A program made the position numbers and the translations under genes. The notes beneath the pieces were generated by a model. That model searched no databases. It had not been told where the DNA came from and worked only from the letters and a program-made list of their open reading frames with translations. This document shows, in pieces, positions 48,490 through 59,436 of a stretch of DNA of 64,000 nucleotides. This DNA is from Nemopilema nomurai (taxonomy: Eukaryota > Cnidaria > Scyphozoa > Rhizostomeae > Rhizostomatidae). Positions within the stretch are counted from its first letter, which is position 1. Each line of letters opens with the position of its first letter. The stretch spans positions 3,559,852 to 3,623,851 of the forward strand of contig ML133420.1 of the NCBI GenBank assembly GCA_003864495.1, given 5' to 3'.

Positions 48490-51454
48490 CTCAAAGCCCT
48501 GAAATATCAATATAGATGTATGCATATGAGTGGGATTTCTTCCATTGCGAATGGCTTGCTGGCGGCAAGTGACTTGAAAACGTTCAAAACAAGAATCCTA
48601 CTAATGCACAAATTTTTATTGGATGCCGCCTTCGTTGATCATTGCTTTCCATTATCAGTAAGTGTTGATTTCGCCGACTATTTGAAAAATGACAGCGGAA
48701 AGTACATAGTCTCAATAGTCATGTTGAATGCCATTTTTCTGGAATTCCAGTTGAAAACATTTTCGCAACTCTTAGCTACCAGTCATCTTGCATACTTTTT
48801 TAAAATTTGAGCAAGAGTTATGTCAACAGTTCTACTAGCATGGTACCCACTTTAACACTTTAGATACGCGGTCTGTCATGCGACATTTGAAGGCGGTCGC
48901 TTCTTATACTTGTGATGAAGGGTAGCATGCCTTTCAAGTTGACTTACCTTTGCTCTTTCTTTGGATCGGTTGCTCATTATTGGGTGCTTTTCTCGAAACT
49001 TCATAAACTCGCAGAACGGCGATGTTGTGATGTAATGTATTTACATGAAGATCAGCGCAAACCCGCAAATCACAGCGCCATCGACACGCAGGCCATTGCC
49101 GTGGGGATCACGGGCGACAGGTCCCCAGTCACACGGTCATGCGTCCTTATTGAACCGTGCAACCCGATTTATCGCCATCCAAGTCGTCAAATCTCGTCTA
49201 AAAATTGTACTTATTTCAATATTAATAATCAAACATCCCATCACATCGAAACGCGTTCATCCGAGGGGACATTGCAACTACACCTACACTGCTTCGCTTC
49301 TTTTGCTGCCCTCTTGTCGGACATTTGGTGCCCCTTGCTGGAGCACTGTAGCTGCACCCAGACCATTCAAATTCATTGCACATGTTCGATGCCTGCACTT
49401 TTGGCAGCGTTTCGACGTTTCGGGACAATGCCTTCGAACAAAGAAGCTTTCTCGGCCCATTCTTTCGGACGGTTTGTTTTCTGTGCAACTTTTGCTCGCT
49501 TTCCAGCTGATGGCTGTTACTAAAGACTTTTTTTGGTTATTCGCGATGATTTCAAATGATCTGGTCCAAAGGTTGTACTTTAACTAAAGGTAATGGTTTG
49601 CTTTTAATATTTCGAGGGGTTTTGAATTTCAGGTAGACATAGCATTGATGGCGTTTTTGAAAAGGTGCAAGGAGTATTTCATTTTGATATGCCATCTTTT
49701 GAATCCACGCACTTTTAAATCCTGCTAAATTGGAAAATTGTTTTCTATGCAAGCAAAGTCAAATGCTCTTTTATTGACATTATTAAGGTTTATAAATTTT
49801 CAACGGGTCTGCTTTTTGCAAGCCTGCGATCTAAAATTTGAGCACGAATTAGGCTACTTCAATAACAGCAATTCTCTTCGCTCATGGAAAGAAAGAGAAA
49901 GTCCCTCTTGCTGTCGTTTCACGATTAATCATTAAGCAGCCAATCATGTGCCCCTGATCATTAAACAGCCAATCATGTGCTCATGATCATTAAACAACCA
50001 ATCATGTGCTCGTGATCATTAAACAACCAATCATGTGCTCGTGATCATTAAACAGCCAATCGTGCGCTCATGATCATTAAACAGCCAATCGTGCGCTCGT
50101 GATCATTAAACAACCAATCATGTGCTCGTGATCATTAAACAGCCAATCATGTGCTCATGATCATTAAACAACCAATCATGTGCTCGTGATCATTAAACAG
50201 CCAATCGTGCGCTCGTGATCATTAAACAGCCAATCATGTGCTCGTCTTCACAATTTCTTCATGTGGTTTTCATCCGTTTATTTTGTCGGCTTTTTTGTAT
50301 TTGAAACTTGAAGCCATTCTCCGAGATATGAAAGAAAAGTAACATATTAGCAGACACATGTATCCTTTACCAGGCACATATGTCCGATTGAATGGCGTTT
50401 TTGAAACAGGAGTCAAGAGTTGCTTGTATTGTAAGGCTTGAAAACCGCGATTGAAAACTTAACATAACATGCTGAATGCACTCATTTCATCTGAAACTTC
50501 TCAAAGATAGACGAAGATGTGCAGCAGAACTAACAGAGATAAATAAGCAATTGAAAACGACGCGAGAAGATGCAGAAAGCATTCTGACCGGATTTAGAAG
50601 ATAGAAGAAGAAAGTCATCTCTTCTTGTCAATACAGGTTGAAGGTTTGGTTTCAGTGTGCGATACCGTTCTTGCGTTTTCATGGAGCTTCGCGGAATTTG
50701 TAATCTCTTGATCGGCCATTCAACGCTTCTCAAATGTTTGCTAAATCTTTATGCATGAGAAAGTCCCCCATAGTAGCTACCTTGCTGTGTTTACAAATGA
50801 GCGTTTCATTTTACCTGCCTTGATGGCGCCCATGTAAAGGCCTTTGCGTCGAAGAGTGATTGAGATTGCAATTGGTCTTCTAGATGAATCTGCTGGCGCT
50901 ACTCGTGTCGTTTGGTAGAGACCTTTGGTAAGTGCTTTGGACATGCTTTTTACTGCACTTGTCAGATCGTTAACCTATCTACTAGAGATGGTAAACATTC
51001 AAGCAGCTATCGAAATGTTATTGATTCCTCTTTCCAATACCCGCTTACATTAGGTTATCGCTTGCTATTATAGTTGTTACTTTTTTCAATATTATCAAAG
51101 GTTTATTATGGGATTAATCATGTAACCATTTCAATTTTTCAAGCTCCGAAAGACCCAGGTAAATCATCCGCCTTTTTACTTGGAATAAAGCGCTAGCAAA
51201 AGCTGCATAGGCACTTTGAAAGCCAAATGATAGTTCCTTTTTCTTCAATTTATTCTTAAATTGCATTCCCTGATGCGAAGAATGCAGTCGGGAGTTGTAG
51301 GGAAACTAGGAAAGAGCGTCGGGTCATCACTTCTGTTGATTACACTAACCAACACCCTTGTCCCCAGTCTAGCCATATCCGTTATCCCTCCATTCGAGTT
51401 TCCAAATCTAATCTTGACGTACCTCACTATTTCACTGCAGAGTTCGTCAAGAAG
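48490..51454. other. Divergent intergenic region between lectin and VWA genes
   Basis: About 3 kb between two start codons facing away from each other, so it should contain both promoters. No convincing TATA box or exon was found. The plus-strand open frames at 48912-49523 and 49045-49587 overlap in different frames and resemble no domain. A 29-bp minisatellite lies in the middle (49930-50245). Confidence 0.6.
49930..50245. repeat. 29-bp minisatellite, 11 copies
   Basis: Ten full and one 26-bp copy of a 29-bp unit with core CATTAAACAGCCAATCATGT. Each junction carries TGATCA and each unit CCAAT. Variation (GTGCGCTC versus ATGTGCTC) alternates among copies. There are no unique spacers, so it is not CRISPR-like. 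Confidence 0.95.
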
Positions 51455-54400
51455 ATGCTATTCACATTTCGATGCCTAATTCTCTCATCGCTTTTGATTA
51501 TCGCAAGCTGCGGTGGTAAGCATCCATTTTTTTCTAGATTCTAGTTTAAGCCGTTAATTTGATAGGATGTCCTCGTAACGAAAATGACTGCCCTACTCAT
51601 CAAGACCTGCATATATGAAGTGAATCTCATGGAACCTATGTTAAGGGCGTTAACCAACGCACTTAGGGACTTTTTGCTCATTTTTCCATTACATCGTAAA
51701 GAGTGGTATCCCGGCTTCCATTGGCATTTCCATCTGTAGATCTTGATGGCTGGCTTTCCCTTGGATGTTGGCGCGACCTCCCAACACGTGCAATCGCAAG
51801 TTTGGAAGGGCGCAGCAAACTTCTTACTGGAAACTGGAAAACGAGGCCGAATGCGCTAAAAGCATGCGCAGACGCAGCTAGAAATGAAAATTTGAAAGTC
51901 TTTGCTGTTCAAGATGGCGGACAATGTTTTGGCGGGCCATATGCACAACTCTATTATGATCAGTACGGACCGTCTAACCTGTGTAAAGGTCAGTTGATTC
52001 ATAAAATTGCGATTTTCGAGTCGAACATTTGTCATGTGCTTGACTGTTTCCCCAGGATCTTCCGTTAGCTTGGTCTCCTTGTGAGTGCTAGGTTCTAAGC
52101 ACCTAATTTGGCAGTTGCTTTTTGAAGGTGATATGCACAAATTTCAAAATTAGTAGATGTAGCTGCAATCTTATCAAAACTGACCACGGTTGGCTTGCGT
52201 TTCAGGTGGAGCGGGCGGCGTCTGGTCGAACAGCGTTTACAGGTAATGATAGTTGCTAAGCAACAGTGATACATCTTCCATGCAAACTATGACAAATGTT
52301 CAAAGCGTGCATCCGTTCTTGTTTGAGTCTGATGGTAAACTCTAATCCCCACTTTAACTTTGGCATGACATTTGTTTTTTCTCGTTTCAGCTCGACGTCT
52401 TCGTATCGTCGTGTTTTACAATCAAAAGAAAGTCAGAAGCCAGTCAGTGAGTAAATATTCGATCATTTTACTGGCAGAGGAAAGGTAGACCACCTCTTCT
52501 GGGAGCCCCGGCGGTAGACACGCTCCACATCCGGTTTCACTTGGTTGATTACCGAGTTTCCTTTCATCTGCAGTGATCTATGTTGCCTTTGCAAAGCGGG
52601 TTGATTTCTTCAACGTTGTTTGAAATCTTGTGTCCATGAATTCGAAGCAAAACTTGTCGATTGTGTTGCAGAGTGCAGCAAGCCGCTTGACCTGGTCTTC
52701 CTTGTCGATGGCTCCGGTGCATCCAGCAGTGAAAACAAGCTTCGGTGGACGGAAATGATGAGGTTCATTGCCAAGGCAACAGAGCTCTTCGACCCAGCCT
52801 CGGCTCGGTTCGGCGTGATCACGTATGGTTCGAAGCCGAAGACCATAGTAGATTTGACGAAAAACCAGGACGAAATCTCCATGAGGGACCAAATAATCGG
52901 TTCTGAATTTCCAGGTGGTAAGAGCACAGTGAACGACGCTTTAAAGGCCGCTTGGCAGGAGCAGTTCAAGCGATCGAAGGGCAAGAGGAACAAGGTGATT
53001 GTTGCCTTGACAACCAGCAACATGGATTACGGACCCTGGGCTCGTCATTATTTTTGACAAACAGGGGGGTTCGGTTGCTTGCGTTTGGCGTTGATAAAGC
53101 GCCTACTTACCGTTATTTAGAGTCGCTCGCATCTGGGAGACACCCTGAGAATATCTACGCCCTTGATTCGGATCAAATGGATAAGACCCTGCCTTTTCTC
53201 GCGAAGGACATTTGCACTGGTGAGGCTTGTTTCTGTTCTTAGTAAACAGTTACAAGAGTGACATGATTATTCCCCTTTATCGTAGTTTGATTACACTCTA
53301 TAACTTGAACCTTGTGTTTCTCTTTAACTAATTTGGTGCTTTTCAACAGACATGAGCAACGGCTATCTGGTAATTAATGGTTGTTCTAAATATTCTTAAC
53401 TTCAGTCATTTTTGGAGCTCTTTTTATCTGATTCCATGGAATGCTCTGCTCGAAATCTCTCTAAAACAAACCTTTACCTACAAGGGGATTCCAGGGGTAT
53501 CTTTGCTGTGGCAGTAAAAAGCTCTTTTTTACTACAGGAGCAAAAAGAAGCAGAGTAGAAACAGTCAGAAAGGACAAGGAGATCGACTTGATATCTTCTC
53601 GAGAGTTTGAAACTGTTGGGTCGATAATAGAGCGCCCGGCACACATGCAGAGGTCAAGCGAAGCGATTGCCCAGTCGGATGTACTGAAAACAAACACGGG
53701 CAAGAACCAGACGAATAACGCCGCATCAACGACCGGACAGGAAAATGGCGGGAAAGTGCAAGAAACGACGCACCAATCCACGCAGGGCAGCGCAGGGATT
53801 CTGGCAACCAAGGAAGAAGAGGTCGCTCCAACTAACGCAACAAGTGAAGGTGGGGTAATTTCTAAGTATCAGACTGGGTCAGGAAATTTTATGTATGAAG
53901 GGTCTTATCAAACTAAAGACCAAGATGTTAGAACAACTAGCGACGATAGTAAGCAGATGACAAGTTATAAGGTTATGCCCATTCAAGAGAAGGCGTCTCA
54001 GCCTATGGCTGTTAATAATTCGTCATTGTCGGACGGAGACATAGTCGAGAAGCTGAAGGAAAGTGCAGTCCAGTCACTCAGCAATTCGGACAACTACAAA
54101 TCGACTGTGGACGAGACTTCGCTTGCACCTCCTCAAAACAACGAAGCGAGGAATGGATCTTCGCAAAGCAAAAAGACGCTTGGTGGCCCTCTGCAGAGCA
54201 ACGAGACCCATGATAGCTCTCTTAAAAGTGATGTGCTTGATGACTCGGCTCAAAACAAAGAGGGGTTTAACGGATCGCTTGATGGGATTGGAAACGCTTC
54301 ACAAAAGCAGAATGAGACGAGTCAGGGACAGAGCGAAAAGGTGCCAACATCAAGCGGCAAATTGAATGACAAATACATCTGGTCCGGAACTGGATACTTT

Positions 54401-57400
54401 GACAATATTGTAGAAGGAAACAGGCCTGGAAATGTTTCTTTAGGAGATACAAAGCAAGCAATTAACGTGAAAGATAGAGAAATGGAAGTTAGTGAGCGAA
54501 AATATTCGAATGATTTTAACAAATCTAAGGAAAGTGCTGGCATGAAAGGGCAAGAGACAAAGTCTTCTAAACTGACAAGTCCAGTTAAAAACAGACTCAA
54601 GTCTGAGTTTGATGACCAAAGTCCTTTGGGACGGTCGGAGAAACCAGATATACAAATGACTGAAGGCCAAATGGCGACACCATTACGGCAGAGTGATGTA
54701 AAACCCGGACATGATGCTCCAAAATTGACGCCAACATCGAACGCCAATCTGACGACATCAAACAAAGGCTTTTCAAACGAAAGTGAGACTAAGGTAAGCT
54801 TAAGGGGCGATTCACCACAAACGGGAAGTTTGGTAAATAACAGTTCTGCTGTTCTGAAGGACGAGAAACCCGAGTTTCACAACAGCGAGAACGAAAAGTC
54901 AGATGAAGATGCCGATAAGGAAGTATTTGATAATTTAGAAAAGGAGCGTCAGTCTATTGGAGAGGATGATGAGGGATTTGAGACGACCAAACTCACTGAA
55001 GATGAACAGCAAGAGGCATCGTTTGTGAAAGCAATGAAAAATGGTAAGGAAGGTGACGATCTGGAGGAGGATGGTAAACCGCAGGGCATGGAGCCTCTGG
55101 AAGATGAAACCTCGCTCGATGAGGATGAGCGGGCTACGCAGCGGGCCTTGGATCAGAAACGGAAGGAAATCGACTACCTTCTGAAGAAGTTGAATGAAAC
55201 CCGCAAACGCAGACGCAAGCGCAAAGTCCTGCATCGAATCAAAGGATTTGATGACATAACTGGTGAAGACGAGAAGGATTTCGAAACTTTTGTGAAGATG
55301 GATGACAAAAGAGAGGAAGGAGGTAAAAACAGGGCAACGTCGATGAACGCAAGAGGTGAGCTACCGTTGAACAAAACTGATGAGACTAAAGTTGCCTTTT
55401 TGAATGGCAAATTAAAGCGCAGATAATGAACAGGACACGGTAGGTCTTGTAATATTGACTTACATCCACTTTGGAAGTGGCCTAAAGGAAGGATTGACTA
55501 ACCATTTAACGAGGTTTCAAAAGCAATAAATTAATGTATGATTATAGGTGTAAAACCAATTGCTGTTGTTGCGGTTGTTTTGTGTAATAATGGTGTAGGA
55601 TCTGGAACAAAGAGCGACTTTCTATGAACTGGCTTTTTATGTCATCCCAAGGGAGACGTACATGCTAGTCTTAAGATTGACAAATGTATCTAAAGAGGAT
55701 TCTGGTTAATGACTTTATCAAAATGAAATGCTAACGTATGTTCTTTGTGGTTATTTTGTTGGCCAGAAACTGATCAGTGGATTTTGAAGGTGGCCACCTA
55801 GAAGCTCATTTGCTAAATTTGCTTAACTGGCTTCACTCCATAAGCTAAATTAAAAGAGCTTGTTTGCACCCAAGTTAGGGCCGCAAGGTTTATTAACGTA
55901 AAACAGCTTTAGAAGAGCTTTTAAATTTGTTGCTAATATCCTGCAGTGACGAAACTTACTGGCTTCTTCATCAACAGGTAGACCTAACCACCATCACCGA
56001 CAAAAGATAACATACAGCAAACCGGTTGTACGTCATCTTTTGACGAAACTGAACAACAGTAATCGTGATGGTGGCAAAAAGCCTTTTATCGCCATACCGA
56101 CGACAAAGGCCATACGCCTTCTTGAGAAGTTGTACAGTACAAAGCACAAGGCAAACTTGACTTTAAAATACGACATTTTCGACCCTGTTTACTCTTCAAA
56201 AGGTGGACAGCAGATGACAAGAGACAATTATAAGGAACTTTTGAAACATAAGACAAAATCTGGGGGCAAAATGGTGTCGGGAAAGGTGTGGTAAACAGTA
56301 AAGGGGTATCAAAACAGCCGTCAGACAAACAGCAAATGTTTCTTAGGCATACCATCGCGGACAAGCGTAGAGCGCCGCAAGCCGCTGATCCCGAGAAACG
56401 TAATCAAGTGACACTGCGAAGGAGAGTCCGACTTAGTAGTACAAGTCATAATGAATTTTCTGCTGTCAATCAAAAGAATCAGAGCGATACCAGTCCATGG
56501 GCCATGGGGCAACAAAAGGTTAAGGGTGCCAGAAAAGCAGCTACAGGGCGAACTGCTGTTCCTTTTCGCAACGATGACAAAGAAAGTAGGCTGATAGTTT
56601 CGATGCAAAACACCACCACAAACCAGGAAGAAATAAATTGGGCCCGACGAAATAATATTGCCAAAAGTAAAAATGTGAAGATATCGGGAAAGAGTGGTGT
56701 TAATTTATCAAACTTCCATTTCACAACGTTATCAAAAATTGAGAGTGGCAATTATTCGATCTTCAAAGTGTCAAGACACAAGATTCTAGTCAACCTTCAA
56801 AGTACGACAGGGAGACTAGCGTCATTCTTTGGAGCTACTCTCTCGGGACTTCAAGGGTTTAGGCCTGTAGACAAAGGTAGATTGCCGGCAGGAGACAGCA
56901 AAGGCCTGGCATTGCACCTGGCAACGACGGCACCATTAAGAGCTGTTGACAGTAAGGTCGCCTTTCCTGGGACCAAAGCTAAGGTTCCTATTATGGCAGA
57001 GAATATAAAGCCAGCGAGCGAGGCAAGGTTTGTTGACAATTTGGATTACTTCCAAAGCTCCCTGGCCACAGAACCAGGAACGACAAGGTCTGTACATCAC
57101 TTTAAAGGGAAGCAGAGGAAGAAAAAACACCACAAGGCTTCTAGAAAGCACATTGGTAAGAATATTCGGTATAGCCCTGTGACAGAGAGACAAGAGAACA
57201 TCAACAGGACGAGATTTGACCTTTACGACAACCGGCTAGCTCATGTTGACAAGCCAATAAGCTACTTCATTAAAAATAATAAGCAACGTGATCCAGACAG
57301 ACTTATTGTAACCGAAAAAACTGATCCAATAACGGCCTCAAGAATGGTAAAATTATTTGTCAATGCAGGTGACGAGAACTCGTTAATGCCAGCTGGGTCC

Positions 57401-59149
57401 AATGGATTGGGTCGCTCTGAAGGAGGAACAACAAAAAGCATGATGATCAAGGCTGCCAAGGAGGAAGAGTTTTCTGATAGCGACAGTTGGAACAATGATG
57501 TTAATGCGTATATGCAAGCACAAGGGGGCAATGTTAGTTCCGGAAGGCAGGATTTAAATGGTGGGGCTGGAGCACACAAAGGTCTTGCCAAAACGAATGC
57601 AAGCGGAGTTACGCACGAGGCGGTCACACACGACGGCCTAATGGAGAATGGCATCAGAAAAATAGTTGAAACGATCAGCGAAGGGGCTCATGAAAGGGCA
57701 AACAGCGTGGAACCGAGCAACAGCAATCCAACAATGAAAGGAAAAAACCAAAGGCCTACTCAGAGGTCACGCCAGAACGAGGCCGCTTTCGGAAACCAAT
57801 CAAGCGCAAGCCAGCCCTCAAGGGGGAATGTGACTGTGTCGACTGCTAGGCCGTCCAAGACATCACGCGTCGAAGGGAGGCAGTCTAAACCGAACAACGC
57901 ATCACAGACGACCCATGCTGATAAGAAGGATGACGACGTTTGGGTCTTCAAGCCTGATTCGGTGCGCTTAGAGCACAACTATGAAGAGAAGCACAGCGAG
58001 GGTCACGGCGCGTCAAGCGTAGCCAGCCAGCGGAATGAAAGCCTTACAGATCAAGGCACACAAGTGTTGAAAACAAATCTTGAAAGTAACCTTCCATCGA
58101 AAGAAAAAAATTCGCTGAGCGAGGAAACAGTCGCCTCGCAGTTGGGACAAGCCGTTGGTGAGTTTATATTTTTGACACTGCATTTTTGTATAACCATTTT
58201 CTAGGTCGAAAATCTTTTGACACAAAACAAATTTGTTGTTGATACTTCCTATGTTTCTTAATACTACTTTTTCATCACTTTTTCGCCCCATGCCCATTGT
58301 AAAGATATAGTAAATTGTTTGTTTTGCTTTGATGTTGAACTTGTCTTTGCAGGAACTATATGATTCTTGTATGTTTATGTGATAAGCAACTTCCTAGTTA
58401 CTAGACTACCTGCCTACCTTGTGTCATTCTTTGTTGTAGGCTGCACCCGTCCTGTCAAGGCGTTATTCTTGATCGACGTCTCGGATGCCATTGGAACTGG
58501 GCCTACAAGACAAAGGAAATGGAACCACATGAAGAGGTTTCTGAATTCTGTCAAGGAAAGGGTGACACACAGTGGCAGTATGGGATACATTGTGTTTGAT
58601 ACCGAGCCACGCTTTTTGCGCCAATTGGAACCATGTGACCAGAAGACGGAATACTTCGTCACCAGCAACGAATGCCTCTGCGACCATCGTGCTCCTTCGT
58701 TTTCGGAGGGAAGGTCGTCTTGCAGCACACATGCGCCTACAGAAGACGAGAGCGTCGAGGACTGGGGGAAGCAAGGCCCTCGGACAGCCAAGGCCTTGCA
58801 GCTGGCGCAAAGCTACTTCAACGACCCAATGTTTGGTGAGTCTAAGAAACTGGTCGTTCTCATTACACACCAGGCTTCGACTGACGATGTTTCTGCCGCA
58901 GAAAGGAGTCTCAAAGACGACTCAATCAGCCTTGTCGATATTGAGATCGGCGAGCGCCACAACATCAGAAAGAGGTCAAACACTTTCGATGACATCATTC
59001 CAAGAGATCATCAAATGGAAGTGTCCTTTTACAAACTTGACAAGGCTATTGAGAACATTTACATGAAAATATGTAAAGAGAAGGATCCTAATAAGTCGCG
59101 AAGGTCGCGAATACATGCCACCGTGAAGCGGCACAGTCGATGGTGGTGA
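51455..59149 (+). CDS. Large secreted protein: Cys module, VWA, long disordered chain, second VWA
   Basis: Exons 51455-51515, 51740-51988, 52206-52242, 52391-52446, 52672-53219, 53538-55355, 55978-58157, 58440-59149 (TGA). Phases agree if one base is missing in each of two homopolymers (53051-53055 and 56261-56265), giving about 1886 residues. Signal peptide MLFTFRCLILSSLLIIASC, then a WSC-like four-Cys module (22-115: LGCWRD, ALKACADAA, FAVQDGGQCF, NLCKG). VWA1 (about 136-317) starts PLDLVFLVDGSGAS. Residues about 318-1650 are low-complexity, rich in Ser, Asn, Gln, Lys and Glu, with a polybasic RKRRRKRK near 871. VWA2 (about 1651-1886) starts PVKALFLIDVSDAI. Both metal-site DxSxS motifs are degenerate. 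Likely an extracellular matrix or mucus protein; I do not recognise a named orthologue. The split, chained gene model is my inference. Confidence 0.75.
52672..53219 (+). CDS. VWA1 exon with 1-base frame break
   Basis: Encodes the first von Willebrand A domain. From CSKPLDLVFLVDGS the frame is open to HYF then TGA at 53055-53057. The missing C-terminal third of the domain (LTNRGVRLLAFGVDKAPTY up to FLAKDICTG) follows immediately in the frame that one extra T in the run at 53051-53055 would give. MIDAS residues: DGSGA in place of DxSxS, Thr present in GGKSTVNDAL, and ALTTSN where the Asp of LTDG is usual. Metal binding is doubtful. The break is a sequence error, a polymorphism or early decay. 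Confidence 0.8.
53538..55355 (+). CDS. Exon of the VWA protein: acidic, Ser/Asn/Lys-rich low-complexity segment
   Basis: One 1818-bp exon within the large VWA gene. Composition is rich in Ser, Asn, Gln, Lys, Asp and Glu with no cysteines and no hydrophobic core, so it is probably disordered. A Glu/Asp cluster (EDDEGFETTKLTEDEQQE, then GDDLEEDGKPQG) precedes the polybasic RKRRRKRKVLHRIKG, a potential furin-type cleavage site. Reading on past the donor at 55355 (AGAG/GTGAGC) ends at TAA 55424-55426, so intron retention would yield a shorter form with VWA1 only. Confidence 0.75.
55978..58157 (+). CDS. Exon of the VWA protein: basic low-complexity segment, with frame break
   Basis: Begins in phase with the preceding exon (AACAG/GTAGACC). 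Reads RPNHHHRQKITYSKPVVRH and on to KSGGKMVSGKVW then TAA. The rest, from NSKGVSKQPSDKQQ onward, is in the frame that one extra G in the run at 56261-56265 would give. The chain is Lys/Arg/Asn/Ser-rich, with KGKQRKKKHHKASRKH near 57110-57150. It ends at TTG/GTGAGT before the VWA2 exon. Confidence 0.7.
58440..59149 (+). CDS. Final exon: second VWA domain
   Basis: Single exon coding a complete VWA-like domain (PVKALFLIDVSDAI, GSMGYIVFDTEPRF, QGPRTAKALQLAQSYF, KKLVVLITHQAS, AIENIYMKICKEKD) with an inserted Cys-bearing loop (CDQKTEY to SSCSTH). The metal-site DxSxS reads DVSDA. The position of the usual Asp in LTD is His. It ends in a basic tail RRSRIHATVKRHSRWW and TGA. A possible separate transcript starting in the preceding intron cannot be excluded. 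Confidence 0.8.
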
Positions 59150-59430
59150 AACTGGCCTAAGTCTCAAAAGCTACCAAGAAATTGGGAGAATCGTATTTCG
59201 CGAATTATTGCTATGGCAGTGAGAAACGGAGTGTAATTTGCAGACTGAGTTTCTTAAGAACATGATCTTGCCGAAGTGTCTTGTTCCTTGGCAGTCAGTT
59301 TATGGCCCAAGATTCTGAATTTTGTGTTCGACCATAAAATGGCCTAATGAGCTGTGTTCGCTTAAAGAGTCAATGCTAACCGACTGCCTCTGTGGATCGT
59401 GCATATCCCACAATGCACTTCCTGATGCTC

Positions 59431-59436
59431 AATAAA
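59431..59436 (+). terminator. Polyadenylation signal of the VWA gene
   Basis: AATAAA about 280 bp after the VWA2 stop codon on the same strand. Confidence 0.6.

Noticed and set aside
48912..49587. Open frames of 203 and 180 aa
   Set aside because: Overlapping in different frames, with no recognisable domain and no splice or promoter support.
49930..50245. CRISPR-like array
   Set aside because: Repeats are directly adjacent with no unique spacers, and the genome is eukaryotic; it is a minisatellite.
53350..53369. Twenty-base microexon (DMSNGYL) in the VWA gene
   Set aside because: It begins in phase but ends in phase 0, whereas the next exon needs phase 1; skipping it restores the frame.
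55424..55426. Stop codon as the true end of the VWA gene
   Set aside because: A strong donor at 55355 joins in phase to 55978 and leads to a second VWA domain; the TAA form may still exist by intron retention.
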